The notes under the pieces were generated by a model. The model was not told the DNA's origin. It was given only the letters and a program-made list of their open reading frames with translations, and made no database searches. This document shows positions 1 through 8,544 of a DNA stretch of 64,000 nt, one piece after another (within the stretch, counting starts at the first letter, position 1; each line of letters starts with the position of its first letter). This DNA is from Kribbella pittospori (GTDB lineage Bacteria > Actinomycetota > Actinomycetes > Propionibacteriales > Kribbellaceae): contig NZ_SJKB01000008.1 in NCBI RefSeq assembly GCF_004331465.1, positions 372,001 through 436,000 of the forward strand, given 5' to 3'. The translations under genes were made by a program, and so were the position numbers.

Positions 1-786
1 GTTCTTGATCTCGGCGACCTCTTCGGTCGGCACGATGATCTCGAAGATGTAGTCCTCCATGTTCAGGGAGTTGATCCGGTTCTCCAGGTTGCCCTTGACC
101 CGGTTCTCCATCCCCGAATAGGTGTGCACGACGTACCAGTCGCCGATCTGCGAGCGCAGCCGGCCGCGCAGCTCCTCGAGCGGGTCGCCCGGCTCCTCGG
201 GCTCGGTCTCCTCGTCGGAGTCGCCGGCCTGCGCCTCGGCGGAAGCGGTCGCGGCGGCGAACGCGTCCACGTCCGCATCGTCGTCGGCCTCGTCGTCCGC
301 ACCGGCGGCCGGGCTCGCGTCCGCGCTGGAGAAGACCAGCTCGTCGTCGGCCGGCTCCTCCTCGATGGTCTCGTCGGAGGTGGTCTCGGCGGTCTCGGCG
401 GCCAGCTCGTCGGCGGCGTCCTCGACGTCGGACTCGGTCACGACCTCGGCGTCCTCTGAGTCGTCGGCGGCCGCGACCACTACGACCGGCTCCTCGTCGG
501 AGTCGTCGGCGTCGGCCGGGCCGTCCTCGGCCTCGTCGTCGGCGGAGTACTCCGCGACGTCCTCCTCGACCTCGTCGTCGGCGCTGACGTCCTCGTCCTC
601 GTCGTCGTCATCGAGCCCGGCGAACGGGTCGTCGTCATCGTCGTCGTCGCCGGCGAACAGGTCGTCGTCGGTGGCGTTCTCGTCGAAGTCGAGATCGAGG
701 TCGTCGTCGGAGTCAGCGGATACGTCGAACTCGTCCTCCAGGTTGAGGACCTCGTCGTCGCGCTCGGACACGTTGTACTCCGTCAT
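1..786 (-). CDS. nusG: Transcription termination/antitermination factor NusG, 3' end cut by window edge
   Basis: Only the first 262 codons are present. From about residue 210 the sequence reads GDWYVVHTYSGMENRVK, followed by NSLNMEDYIFEIIVPTEEV, the hallmark of the NGN domain that binds the RNA polymerase clamp. Before it lies an unusual extension of about 200 residues made almost wholly of Asp, Glu, Ala, Ser and Val, with runs such as DDDDDD and DDDEDEDV. E. coli NusG has no such tail; actinobacterial NusG proteins commonly carry a shorter acidic one. The start is the ATG at 784-786. The gene follows secE with 83 bases between, as in other bacteria. The poly-Ser ORF on the opposite strand is only the antisense of the acidic codons. 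The KOW domain must lie beyond base 1. Confidence 0.96.
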   Translation of the reverse strand, partial: MTEYNVSERDDEVLNLEDEFDVSADSDDDLDLDFDENATDDDLFAGDDDDDDDPFAGLDDDDEDEDVSADDEVEEDVAEYSADDEAEDGPADADDSDEEPVVVVAAADDSEDAEVVTESDVEDAADELAAETAETTSDETIEEEPADDELVFSSADASPAAGADDEADDDADVDAFAAATASAEAQAGDSDEETEPEEPGDPLEELRGRLRSQIGDWYVVHTYSGMENRVKGNLENRINSLNMEDYIFEIIVPTEEVAEIKN

Positions 787-869
787 CTGTGCATCGGGTC
801 TTGTCTGGCTTCGGGTCGGGCCGTCGGCCCGGGACCCCCGGCGAGTGCGTTCGTGGGCTGCTGCGAACC

Positions 870-1112
870 TCAGCCGAAGATCTTGAACATCGCCCAGCCG
901 AAGGCGAGGTCGAGGACCGAAACGATCGCGATGACGAACACCACGAAGGTCAGGACGACCACGAAGTAGGTGGACAGCTGCTTACGGGTGGGCCAGACGA
1001 CCTTGCGGAGCTCGGCAACCACCTGGCGGTAGAAGCGCAGCAGGCCCCTGCCCTGCTTGCCTTCCGCCGGCTTGCCGGCGCCGGACGGTGCCGGGGTGCG
1101 CGTCTCCGTCAC
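870..1112 (-). CDS. secE: Preprotein translocase subunit SecE
   Basis: An 80-residue protein with a basic, Ala/Gly/Pro-rich N-terminus, then RFYRQVVAELRKVVWPTRKQ, the conserved amphipathic SecE helix, then one hydrophobic segment (about residues 47-75) that crosses the membrane. It is the essential clamp of the SecYEG channel. The start is a GTG at 1110-1112 preceded by a GAGG-type ribosome binding site in GAGGTAGGTC. Length and single-span architecture fit the short actinobacterial SecE. It lies between tRNA-Trp and nusG on the same strand, the usual actinobacterial order. Confidence 0.96.
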   Translation of the reverse strand: MTETRTPAPSGAGKPAEGKQGRGLLRFYRQVVAELRKVVWPTRKQLSTYFVVVLTFVVFVIAIVSVLDLAFGWAMFKIFG

Positions 1113-1137
1113 GACCTACCTCTTTCGCTAGCGGCGG

Positions 1138-1162
1138 CCTGACCGGCCCTGCGCCGGTCAGG
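1138..1162 (-). terminator. Hairpin between tRNA-Trp and secE
   Basis: Perfect nine-base arms (CCTGACCGG and CCGGTCAGG) around a seven-base loop, just downstream of tRNA-Trp and 25 bases before the secE start. No T-run follows, so it may be an RNA processing or attenuation structure rather than a full terminator. Confidence 0.5.
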
Positions 1163-1167
1163 ATTTG

Positions 1168-1240
1168 CAGGGCACGAGGGACTTGAACCCCCAACCTTCG
1201 GTTTTGGAGACCGATGCTCTGCCAGTTGAGCTAGTGCCCT
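1168..1240 (-). tRNA. tRNA-Trp (CCA anticodon)
   Basis: A 73-nt cloverleaf. Acceptor arms AGGGCAC and GTGCCCT pair fully with discriminator G. The anticodon stem TCGGT/ACCGA encloses the loop CTCCAAA, giving anticodon CCA. The T-loop is TTCAAGT. CCA is not encoded. Position just before secE matches other actinobacteria. Confidence 0.97.
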
Positions 1241-1506
1241 CTGCAATCCTCCGGACGCCGCGGGACCTGATCTCGGGCATGCCGGATCAGGGCCACCAAC
1301 GCCCGGACTAGAAGAGTGTACGGGGTCCGCGCCACCTGGTCTAACTGAGGCCCTTGCCCGTACGACCCCCGGACCGGGCGTCGCACCGCGACCAGAACCA
1401 TACAGCCTCCAACCGTTCCCAACGGACCACGCCCCCTGCGTGTTCCCCGGATCACCAGGTGACACCACGGTGCGTCGCCCGCCACGCTGGTGCCAGGATG
1501 GGGCGC

Positions 1507-2700
1507 ATGGGTTCCAGGGTTTCGGCGCGGATCGGCGCCATCAGTGAATCGGCGACGATGGCGGTCGACAGCAAGGCGAAGGCGCTCAAGGCGGCCGGTC
1601 GCCCGGTGATCGGGTTCGGCGCCGGTGAGCCGGACTTCCCGACGCCGGACTACATCGTCGAGGCCGCGGTCGCGGCTGCCCGGGATCCGAAGAACCATCG
1701 CTACACCCCCGCCGGCGGGCTCCCGGAGCTGAAGCAGGCGATCGTCGACAAGACCAAGCGCGACTCCGGCTACGAGATCGAAGCCGCCCAGGTCCTGGTG
1801 ACCAACGGCGGGAAGCACGCGGTCTTCAACGCGTGCGCGACGCTGCTGGACCCCGGTGACGAGGTGCTGCTGCCGGCGCCGTACTGGACGTCGTACCCGG
1901 AGATCATTCAGCTGGCCGGGGGTGTGCCGGTCGAGGTGCTCGCCGACGAGACGCAGGGGTACTGCGTCACCGTCGAGCAGCTCGAGGCGGCCCGGACCGA
2001 GAAGACCAAGGCTCTGCTGTTCTGCTCGCCGTCCAACCCGACCGGCGCGGTGGACAGCCCGGAGGCGGTCGAGGCGATCGGACGCTGGGCGCTCGAGCAC
2101 GACCTCTGGGTGATCACCGACGAGATCTACGAGCACCTGACCTACGGCGGCGCCAAGGCGACGTCGCTCCCCGTCGCGGTGCCGGAGCTGGCGGACAAGA
2201 CCGTCGTACTGAACGGTGTCGCCAAGACGTACGCGATGACCGGGTGGCGGGTCGGCTGGATGATCGGCCCGAAGGACGTGGTCAAGGCCGCGACGAACCT
2301 GCAGTCGCACCAGACCTCGAATGTCTGCAACATCGCCCAGCGGGCCGCGATCGCCGCCTTGACCGGGGACCTGAGTGCGGTCGACGAGATGAAGAAGGCA
2401 TTCGACCGCCGCCGGCAGACCATGGTGCGGCTGCTGAACGAGATCCCCGGCGTCGAGTGCCCGGAGCCGACCGGCGCGTTCTACGCGTACCCCTCGGTCA
2501 AGGGCGTGCTCGGCAAGGAGATCAACGGGCGTACGCCGTCCAGCTCGGCGGAGCTGGCCGAGATCATCCTGGACCAGGCCGAGGTCGCGGTCGTCCCGGG
2601 TGAAGCGTTCGGCGCGCCTGGGTACCTGCGGCTGTCCTACGCACTCGGCGATGCCGACCTGGCCGAGGGCGTCGGCCGGATCGCCAAGCTGCTCAGCTGA
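1507..2700 (+). CDS. aspC: Pyridoxal-phosphate aminotransferase, aspartate aminotransferase type
   Basis: A 397-residue fold-type I aminotransferase, the usual length for class Ib enzymes. It shows GFGAGEPDFPTPDYI near the N-terminus, SNPTGAV, the PLP-phosphate region, and NGVAKTYAMTGWRVGW, in which the Lys forms the internal aldimine with PLP. It should interconvert aspartate and oxaloacetate (or prephenate and arogenate, which some class Ib enzymes also handle) in the cytoplasm. The ATG at 1507 begins MGSRVSARIGAISESAT, aligning with the usual N-terminus, and has a GGATGGGG box just upstream. An ATG at 1498 is possible, and the longer reading from 1354 has no support. It diverges from tRNA-Trp/secE, a typical neighbour. 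Confidence 0.93.
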   Translation: MGSRVSARIGAISESATMAVDSKAKALKAAGRPVIGFGAGEPDFPTPDYIVEAAVAAARDPKNHRYTPAGGLPELKQAIVDKTKRDSGYEIEAAQVLVTNGGKHAVFNACATLLDPGDEVLLPAPYWTSYPEIIQLAGGVPVEVLADETQGYCVTVEQLEAARTEKTKALLFCSPSNPTGAVDSPEAVEAIGRWALEHDLWVITDEIYEHLTYGGAKATSLPVAVPELADKTVVLNGVAKTYAMTGWRVGWMIGPKDVVKAATNLQSHQTSNVCNIAQRAAIAALTGDLSAVDEMKKAFDRRRQTMVRLLNEIPGVECPEPTGAFYAYPSVKGVLGKEINGRTPSSSAELAEIILDQAEVAVVPGEAFGAPGYLRLSYALGDADLAEGVGRIAKLLS

Positions 2701-2751
2701 GCGGATCAGCCCGATTTCTGTCCGTACGCCGTCCGTCGGTAACCTTCGGTA

Positions 2752-3795
2752 ATGACGCAGCGGGATCTGCGGGTGCTGCCGAAGACGCACCTGCATCTGC
2801 ACTTCTCCGGGTCGATGCGCCACCTGACGCTGGTCGAGCTGGCGGACACGCACGGGGTGCGGCTGCCTGACGCTCTGCGGACCGACTGGCCGCCGGATCT
2901 GTCCGCAGCGGACGAGCGCGGCTGGTTCCGGTTCCAGCGCCTGTACGACATCGCCCGTTCGGTGCTGCGCACGGAGGACGACGTACGGCGTCTCGTCCGG
3001 GAGGCCGCCGAGGACGATCGGGCCGACGGCTCCCGCTGGCTGGAGATCCAGGTGGACCCGTCGGGGTACGCAAACCGGTTCCACGGCATCACCGAGTTCA
3101 CCGATCTGGTCCTGGACGCGGCCCGGGACGCGTCGGCCACCACCGGGATCGCGGTGCAGGTGATCATCGCCGCCAACCGCACCCGGCATCCGCTCGACGC
3201 CCGGACCCTCGCCCGTCTCGCAGCGCAGTACGTGGGGCGTGGCGTGGTCGGCTTCGGCCTGTCCAACGACGAGCGCCGCGGTACGACGTCCGAGTTCGCA
3301 CCGGCCTTCCGGATCGCGCGGAACGCCGGACTGCTCGCGGACCCGCACGGCGGCGAGCTGTGTGGTCCCGCGACTGTCCGCACCTGCCTGGACGAGCTGG
3401 GAGCCGGTCGCATCGGACATGGCGTGCGCACGATCGAGGACCCGGACCTCCTGAAGCGCGTGGTCGACGCGCAGATCGCGCTGGAGGTCTGTCCGGCGTC
3501 CAACGTCTCACTCGGCGTCTACGAGCGCCCGGAGGACGTGCCACTGCGACAGCTCTACGAGTCGGGGGCACGCATCGCACTCGGCGCGGACGACCCCTTG
3601 CTCTTCGGCTCGCGTCTGGCCGAGCAGTACGAGACAGCCCGCACGGTCCACGGCTTCACCGACCAGGAGCTCGCCGATCTGGCCCGTGGCTCGGTCCTGG
3701 CCTCAACCGCTCCACCCGACGTCCAGAAGTCCCTGCTCAGCGACATCGACGAGTGGCTCGGCGTCACCACCCCAGCGCCGGTCCCGGCGTACTAG
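2752..3795 (+). CDS. add: Adenosine deaminase family protein
   Basis: A 347-residue amidohydrolase. Zinc ligands are seen in THLHLHFSG near residue 13. The catalytic His/Glu pair is in DPHGGELCGP, RIGHGVRTI follows, and the final Asp pair is in GADDPLLFG. This set is diagnostic of the adenosine/adenine deaminase family, which hydrolyses adenosine to inosine and ammonia in purine salvage. Substrate choice between adenosine, adenine or a modified nucleoside cannot be read from the sequence. The stop codon overlaps the GTG start of the next gene by one base (TAGTG), so the two are probably translated together. An adenosine deaminase beside aspC is common in actinobacteria. Confidence 0.9.
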   Translation: MTQRDLRVLPKTHLHLHFSGSMRHLTLVELADTHGVRLPDALRTDWPPDLSAADERGWFRFQRLYDIARSVLRTEDDVRRLVREAAEDDRADGSRWLEIQVDPSGYANRFHGITEFTDLVLDAARDASATTGIAVQVIIAANRTRHPLDARTLARLAAQYVGRGVVGFGLSNDERRGTTSEFAPAFRIARNAGLLADPHGGELCGPATVRTCLDELGAGRIGHGVRTIEDPDLLKRVVDAQIALEVCPASNVSLGVYERPEDVPLRQLYESGARIALGADDPLLFGSRLAEQYETARTVHGFTDQELADLARGSVLASTAPPDVQKSLLSDIDEWLGVTTPAPVPAY

Positions 3796-4379
3796 TGCTG
3801 TTCGACGCCGTCTATCTGGCTCGCCATGGGCAGACGGAGTGGAACGTCGAGGGACGCCGGCAAGGGCGACTGGACTCGCCACTGACCCCGCACGGGCTGC
3901 TGCAAGCGCAGCGGAATGCAGCTCTCGTCAGACGCGAGCAGATCGATGCTGTATTCACCAGTCCGCTCGGCCGCGCTCGCCGTACCGCGGAGATCCTTGC
4001 GGAGGCAGTGGAATTGCAGGTGCTCGACGATCTGGCCGAGGTCGCGCACGGCGAGTGGTCCGGACTCACGTCGGCGGAGATCGACTCGGGTTGGCCGGGG
4101 CAGCGTACCGCTCGGGAGAAGGACAAGTACTCCTTCCGCTTCCCCGGTGGCGAGAGCTATGCGGACGCTGAGCTACGGGCCGTACGCGCATTGGAGAGCA
4201 TCGCGGCGACAGGATCGCGTCGGCCGTTGCTGGTCTCGCACGAGATGATCGGCCGGTTGCTGGTGAAGCAACTCGCGGGCCTCGGCATCGAGGAGGCCTT
4301 GCGGCGCGATCAACCGTCCGACGTGGTCTATCGGATCACCTCCGACGGCTCGATCGATCGGTTGTCGAGTGCCGAATAA
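3795..4379 (+). CDS. Histidine phosphatase (phosphoglycerate mutase-like)
   Basis: A 194-residue protein that begins VLFDAVYLARHGQTEWN. ARHGQTEWN is the catalytic RHG motif whose His is transiently phosphorylated. TSPLGRARRTAEI supplies the second Arg, and VSHEMIGRLL near residue 150 the second His. The length fits the small phosphatases of this superfamily rather than glycolytic mutase, so a phosphatase acting on a small molecule is likely. I chose the GTG at 3795, inside the stop of the deaminase gene, because it gives the correct N-terminus right before the RHG strand. The longer upstream reading is antisense to nothing real and out of frame with add. Confidence 0.85.
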   Translation: MLFDAVYLARHGQTEWNVEGRRQGRLDSPLTPHGLLQAQRNAALVRREQIDAVFTSPLGRARRTAEILAEAVELQVLDDLAEVAHGEWSGLTSAEIDSGWPGQRTAREKDKYSFRFPGGESYADAELRAVRALESIAATGSRRPLLVSHEMIGRLLVKQLAGLGIEEALRRDQPSDVVYRITSDGSIDRLSSAE

Positions 4380-4442
4380 GTGCTGGTCTGGTTCCTGATC
4401 AGGGCATTGCCCGGGCCTGCGGGCGGGAATTACGTTGCGTAC

Positions 4443-5813
4443 ATGACGCCGACCAAGATCCTGCTCCCAGAGGACGAGCTTCCGACCCGTTGGTACAACG
4501 TGCTGCACGACCTCCCCACGCCCCCGCCGCCGGTGCTGCATCCCGGGACCGGGCAACCAGTGGGGCCGGACGATCTCGCGCCGCTGTTCCCGATGGACCT
4601 GATCCTGCAGGAGGTCTCACAGGACCAGTACGTCGACATCCCGGGCGAGGTGCTCGATGTGTACCGGCTGTGGCGACCCAGCCCGCTCTACCGGGCGCAC
4701 CGGCTGGAGAAGGCGCTCGACACCCCGGCACGGATCTACTACAAGTACGAAGGCGTCTCCCCGGCCGGCTCGCACAAGCCGAACACGGCCGTCCCGCAGG
4801 CCTACTACAACGCCAAGTCCGGTGTCCGGAAGCTCACCACCGAGACCGGCGCCGGCCAGTGGGGCACCGCTCTCGCCTTCGCCTGCGCGCAGTACGGGCT
4901 GGAGTGCGAGGTCTGGCAGGTGCGGGCGTCGTACGACCAGAAGCCGTACCGCCGGACGATGATGGAGGTCTTCGGCGCGACCGTCCACCCGAGTCCGTCG
5001 GAGCTCACCGAGGCCGGCCGGAAGATCCTGGCGGAGGACCCGGACTCGACCGGATCGCTCGGCATCGCGATCAGCGAGGCGGTCGAGTCCGCAGTTCAGG
5101 ACGAGTCGGTGCACTACGCGTTGGGGTCGGTGCTCAACCACGTGCTGCTGCACCAGACGATCATCGGCGAGGAGGCGCTGATCCAGCTCGCCATGGTTGG
5201 TGAGACGGCGGACCTGCTGGTCGGCTGCACCGGTGGCGGGTCGAACTTCGGCGGCCTGGCGTTCCCGTTCCTCCGGGAGAAGTGGGCCGGGCGGATGTCG
5301 CCGACCGTTCGCGCGGTCGAGCCGGCCGCGTGCCCGTCGCTGACGCAGGGGACGTACGCGTACGACTTCGGCGACACGATCGGGATGACACCGCTGATGA
5401 AGATGCACACCCTCGGCCACGACTTCATCCCGGACCCGATCCACGCCGGCGGTCTGCGGTATCACGGGATGAGCCCGCTGATCAGCCACCTGTACGAGAC
5501 CGGTGAGATCGAGGCGGTCGCCAAACCGCAGTCCGAGTGCTTCGCCGCGGGTCTGCAGTTCGCCCGCACCGAAGGCATCGTGCCGGCGCCCGAGCCGACG
5601 CATGCCCTGGCCGCGGCGATCGAGGAAGCCCAACGCTGCAAGGAGTCCGGCGAGGAGAAGGTCATCCTCACGGCTCTCTGCGGTCACGGCCACCTGGACC
5701 TCGCGGCGTACGAGGCCTACCTCAGCGGCACGATGACGGACCGTTCCTGGGACGACGCCGACATCCAGTCCGCGGTCGCCCAGGCCCTCACCCGCCTGCC
5801 CGTTCTGAGCTAG
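4443..5813 (+). CDS. trpB2: TrpB2-type tryptophan synthase beta-like protein
   Basis: A 456-residue PLP enzyme. EGVSPAGSHKPNTAVPQAYY contains the PLP lysine (SHKPN), TETGAGQWGTALAFAC is the conserved Glu/Gln region, and VGCTGGGSNFGGLAFPF is the phosphate-binding glycine loop. The long N-terminus (WYNVLHDLP, VDIPGEVLDVYRLWRPSPLYRA) is typical of the TrpB2 subfamily, which uses indole or phosphoserine-type substrates and works without a classical TrpA partner. No trpA or other trp gene is nearby. ATG 4443 gives the family N-terminus. The stop shares the palindrome CTAG with the stop of the convergent gene, so the two coding regions overlap by four bases. Confidence 0.9.
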   Translation: MTPTKILLPEDELPTRWYNVLHDLPTPPPPVLHPGTGQPVGPDDLAPLFPMDLILQEVSQDQYVDIPGEVLDVYRLWRPSPLYRAHRLEKALDTPARIYYKYEGVSPAGSHKPNTAVPQAYYNAKSGVRKLTTETGAGQWGTALAFACAQYGLECEVWQVRASYDQKPYRRTMMEVFGATVHPSPSELTEAGRKILAEDPDSTGSLGIAISEAVESAVQDESVHYALGSVLNHVLLHQTIIGEEALIQLAMVGETADLLVGCTGGGSNFGGLAFPFLREKWAGRMSPTVRAVEPAACPSLTQGTYAYDFGDTIGMTPLMKMHTLGHDFIPDPIHAGGLRYHGMSPLISHLYETGEIEAVAKPQSECFAAGLQFARTEGIVPAPEPTHALAAAIEEAQRCKESGEEKVILTALCGHGHLDLAAYEAYLSGTMTDRSWDDADIQSAVAQALTRLPVLS

Positions 5814-6310
5814 CGCCCACCGCGCTTCCACCAGGGTTTGGGCCGCTTGGCGACGGCCTCCAGCCAGTCCGCCGGGACGGCCCAACCCCTGGCCTGCACC
5901 GAATCGAAGTACGCCGCCTTGAGACTGTCCGGCAGCCAGTAGGTCGCCTTGCTCTGGTGCATGACCTCGAAGTACGTCGTACGTCGCTTGGCGCTCCAGA
6001 CGGTCGCCTGCCGCGCGCTGTACGCCAGCCGCACGTAGTCCCAGCGCGCCTGCGCGTCGTCCATGTCGAACTCCCGCTCCACCACGCGCCCCTGCCGCGG
6101 CTCGGCCTCGATCCCGTCGATCAGCCCGAGCACCAGCCGCCGGTCGTGGGTGATCTCGTCCGGCAGCCGCAACTCCACCGGGTCCAGGACGACAGGCCCA
6201 AGCCAAGGCCGCGCGACCTCCAGGAACACCTCCAGTAGGGCGAATCCTTCTTCGGCATGCTCGAACCGGGCGAGTTCCGCCCGCAAGGTCGTCACCGCTT
6301 CCTCGGCCAT
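5810..6310 (-). CDS. Conserved-looking hypothetical protein, 166 residues
   Basis: Not recognised. It starts MAEEAVTTLRAELARFEHAEE and ends with a basic tail KRPKPWWKRGGR. It is rich in Trp, Tyr and charged residues, with no signal peptide, membrane span or cysteine pattern. Codon use matches neighbours and the reading frame is open throughout, so it is probably a real cytoplasmic protein. It points toward trpB2 and overlaps its stop. No function is proposed. Confidence 0.65.
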   Translation of the reverse strand: MAEEAVTTLRAELARFEHAEEGFALLEVFLEVARPWLGPVVLDPVELRLPDEITHDRRLVLGLIDGIEAEPRQGRVVEREFDMDDAQARWDYVRLAYSARQATVWSAKRRTTYFEVMHQSKATYWLPDSLKAAYFDSVQARGWAVPADWLEAVAKRPKPWWKRGGR

Positions 6311-6360
6311 CCGCTCACCCTAGAAGGCCGATCGGCCGCGATGGCGGCCAGGCGGTCCCG

Positions 6361-6531
6361 TATCTGCCCCGACCTGCCCCTGTCTGCCCCGGCCATGCAC
6401 GCTCAGCTACGACACCGTCGACCACCGATCTGCCCCGATTCGCCTCCCGCCGGCCAAGCTCACCACCCGGAAACCCCTTACAGCGCAAGAAAACCGGGGC
6501 ATCGCGGGGCATTCCGGGGCAACCTGGGGCA
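6361..6531. repeat. Two inverted arrays of 10-bp phased GGGGCAG boxes upstream of a regulator gene
   Basis: On the plus strand CTGCCCC occurs at 6364, 6374 and 6384, exactly ten bases apart, and again at 6430. GGGGCA then occurs at 6496, 6506, 6516 and 6526, again exactly ten apart and in the opposite orientation. The outermost boxes extend to TCTGCCCC and GGGGCAGA. Spacing of one helical turn puts the boxes on one face of the DNA, which suggests cooperative protein binding. The array lies in the divergent region between the 166-residue gene and the helix-turn-helix/TPR gene, ending about 50 bases before the likely -10 box of the latter. Confidence 0.7.
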
Positions 6532-6580
6532 GATCATCCACAGCCCTCGTCTTCCACCTCACAGAGGGTGCGTGCACACC

Positions 6581-6594
6581 TACAATTACCGCCA
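6581..6594 (+). promoter_or_regulatory. Likely -10 box for a leaderless transcript
   Basis: TACAAT at 6581-6586 stands seven bases before the ATG at 6594, and no Shine-Dalgarno sequence lies between. This arrangement implies that transcription starts at or next to the A of the start codon. No good -35 box is seen, so an activator may be needed. Confidence 0.5.
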
Positions 6595-7910
6595 TGCCAG
6601 ACCCGAACGAACTCCTCCGCACCGCCCGCGAACGCACTCCTTCCCGCCGAGCGCCCGGTGAGCAGATGTCCCGGGCCGAGCTCGCGGAGGCGGTCTGCGG
6701 CTGGCTGTGGGAGACGACCGAAACGAAGTACGAGCTCGACGGGCACTACATCGCGAAGCTCGAACGCGGCGCCGTCCGCTGGCCGGGAGCGGCGTACCGG
6801 GCCGGCCTGCGCTATGTCCTGAACGTGGTCGACGACGCCGACCTCGGATTCGTCGCGCCCGGCGGCCTCACCGGCGCCGATCCGGAGCCGGGGACCAGCT
6901 CGATGCTCGGGCTCGAGGACGACCTGGTGCAGGCCGGCGACGAGTCGGTCGCGCTGCTCGCCCTCGCCGAGGAGTCGAACGTCGGTGACCTGACCGTCGA
7001 GCAACTGCACGCCGACATCGTGCGCATCACCCAGCAGTACCTGCGTACGCCGACCCGGCCGCTGTACATCCGCGCCCGGGCGATCCGCGACCGCGCGTTC
7101 CGCCTGCTCGCGGGCCGGCAGCCGCCGAGCCAGACCCGCGATCTGTACGCCGCAGGTGGATGGGCGCTGACCCTGCTGGCCTGGATCTCGGTCGACCTCG
7201 GCCGCCCGGACGTCGCCGAGAGCCATACCCGGACTGCCTGGGCCTGTGCCGAGGCCGCCGAGAGTGATGACCTGCGAGCGTGGGTGCGAGCGACGCAGCA
7301 CACCGCCGCCTTCTGGCAGGACGACTTCGCCCGGGCGACGACGTACGCGCAGGACGGGCTGCAGTACGCGACCGGCAGTTCGACGCTCTTCCTGGCCAGC
7401 GTTGCCGCGGTCGACCTGGCGCGGACCGGTCGTCACGCGGAGGCTCGCGAGGCTCTCACGATCGCGAAGCGCACCACGGTCCGCACCGACGTACCGGAGC
7501 TCGGCGGCCCTTTCCTCTGTACGCCGGAACGCGCGGAAGGCATCTGGTCCGACACGCATCTGGCGCTCGGCGAGGCACAGCGGACCCTCGAGCACGCGGA
7601 TCGCGGCATCGCGCAGTTCGAGGCGGCGCCGCATGCCGTACGCAACTTCGGTTCCGAACGGATGGTCCGGCTCCAGCAGGCCAAGGCGCATCTGCAGCTC
7701 GGTGATCTGGACGGCGCGACCGAGGCGGTGTCGGTCGTGCTGACCACACCGGTCGAGTACCGGGTGCGTCCGCTGATCCATCGCATCAGCGAGGTCGCCG
7801 CCCTCACACGCCTCAGCCGGCACGCGACCGATCCGAAGGCCCGCGCGCTGCACGACTCCATCCGCGTCTTCACCCGTCATCCCGCCAGCCGGGCGACCCC
7901 GAGCAAATGA
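6594..7910 (+). CDS. Helix-turn-helix regulator with C-terminal TPR-like helices
   Basis: A 438-residue protein. Residues about 22-75 (GEQMSRAELAEAVCGWLWE, then GHYIAKLERGAVRWPGAAYR) match the XRE-type DNA-binding domain seen in many large actinobacterial regulators. From about 110 onward the chain is alanine-rich and helical, with repeated pairs such as AAGGWALTLLAWISVDLG and ARTAWACAEAAESDDLRAW that look like tetratricopeptide repeats, usually a ligand or partner surface. Signal and targets are unknown. The phased GGGGCAG boxes just upstream are the obvious candidate for an autoregulatory site. The stop overlaps an ATG in the next gene, so both are likely co-transcribed. Confidence 0.82.
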   Translation: MPDPNELLRTARERTPSRRAPGEQMSRAELAEAVCGWLWETTETKYELDGHYIAKLERGAVRWPGAAYRAGLRYVLNVVDDADLGFVAPGGLTGADPEPGTSSMLGLEDDLVQAGDESVALLALAEESNVGDLTVEQLHADIVRITQQYLRTPTRPLYIRARAIRDRAFRLLAGRQPPSQTRDLYAAGGWALTLLAWISVDLGRPDVAESHTRTAWACAEAAESDDLRAWVRATQHTAAFWQDDFARATTYAQDGLQYATGSSTLFLASVAAVDLARTGRHAEAREALTIAKRTTVRTDVPELGGPFLCTPERAEGIWSDTHLALGEAQRTLEHADRGIAQFEAAPHAVRNFGSERMVRLQQAKAHLQLGDLDGATEAVSVVLTTPVEYRVRPLIHRISEVAALTRLSRHATDPKARALHDSIRVFTRHPASRATPSK

Positions 7911-7921
7911 GAGGCCCGTCG

Positions 7922-8536
7922 ATGTTCGAAGAAGTTCAGGACCACTGGTACTGGCGTCCCGGTTGGCGCGCCGACCGTTCCTTCTACACCTGGCACATCA
8001 CGTTCGCCGACCGGCGCGAGGTGGCCGCGTTGCATGCGTCGTACGCCGAATTGGTCGACGACCTCCCCGGCTTCACGCCTGTGCCGCTGGAGTGGTTGCA
8101 CCTCACGCTGCAAGGCATCGGCTTCACCGACCGGGTGCCGGAGTCCGACCTGGCCGACATCGTGAAGGCCACTCGTCACCGGGTCACGGGCCTCGGCTCA
8201 TTCCCGGTCGGCATCAGTCCAGCCGTCCTGGACCGCGAGGCCATCCAGCTCCCGGTCCGCCCGATCGAGCCGCTCCAGCACCTCCGCGACCTCACCCGAG
8301 CCGCCATCACCGACGTCTGGGGCGACGACGCCCTCCCCGAACTCCCTGAACTCAACCCCCACATCACCATCGCCTACTGCAACCACCCAGCCCCCGCAGC
8401 CCCCATCACCACCCGCCTCCTGGCTCACCCGCCCCACGACACCACCCTCCCCATCACCACCCTCACCCTCCTGTCCCTAACCCGAACCCACCACCTCTAC
8501 CACTGGACCCCCCTCACGACGATCCCGCTCCACTAA
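7922..8536 (+). CDS. 2H phosphoesterase / 2'-5' RNA ligase-like protein
   Basis: A 204-residue protein with the two HxT signatures of the 2H superfamily: WLHLTLQGIGF near residue 60 and NPHITIAYCNH near residue 150. The histidines form the paired active site that acts on 2',3'-cyclic phosphates or 2'-5' bonds in RNA or nucleotides. The substrate here is unknown. I chose ATG 7922 because GAGAGG stands seven bases before it. An ATG at 7907 overlapping the previous stop would add five residues. The 3' third is unusually rich in CCA/ACC codons (Pro, Thr, His), giving a low-complexity tail. Cotranscription with the upstream regulator is likely. Confidence 0.82.
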   Translation: MFEEVQDHWYWRPGWRADRSFYTWHITFADRREVAALHASYAELVDDLPGFTPVPLEWLHLTLQGIGFTDRVPESDLADIVKATRHRVTGLGSFPVGISPAVLDREAIQLPVRPIEPLQHLRDLTRAAITDVWGDDALPELPELNPHITIAYCNHPAPAAPITTRLLAHPPHDTTLPITTLTLLSLTRTHHLYHWTPLTTIPLH

Positions 8537-8544
8537 CCGCAGGT

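Noticed and set aside
122..886. 254-residue poly-Ser ORF
   Set aside because: It is the antisense of the acidic nusG codons; Asp/Glu codons read as Ser on the other strand.
1231..3420. 729-residue minus-strand ORF
   Set aside because: Arg/Val/Gly-rich shadow of aspC and add, crossing tRNA-Trp; no family motifs.
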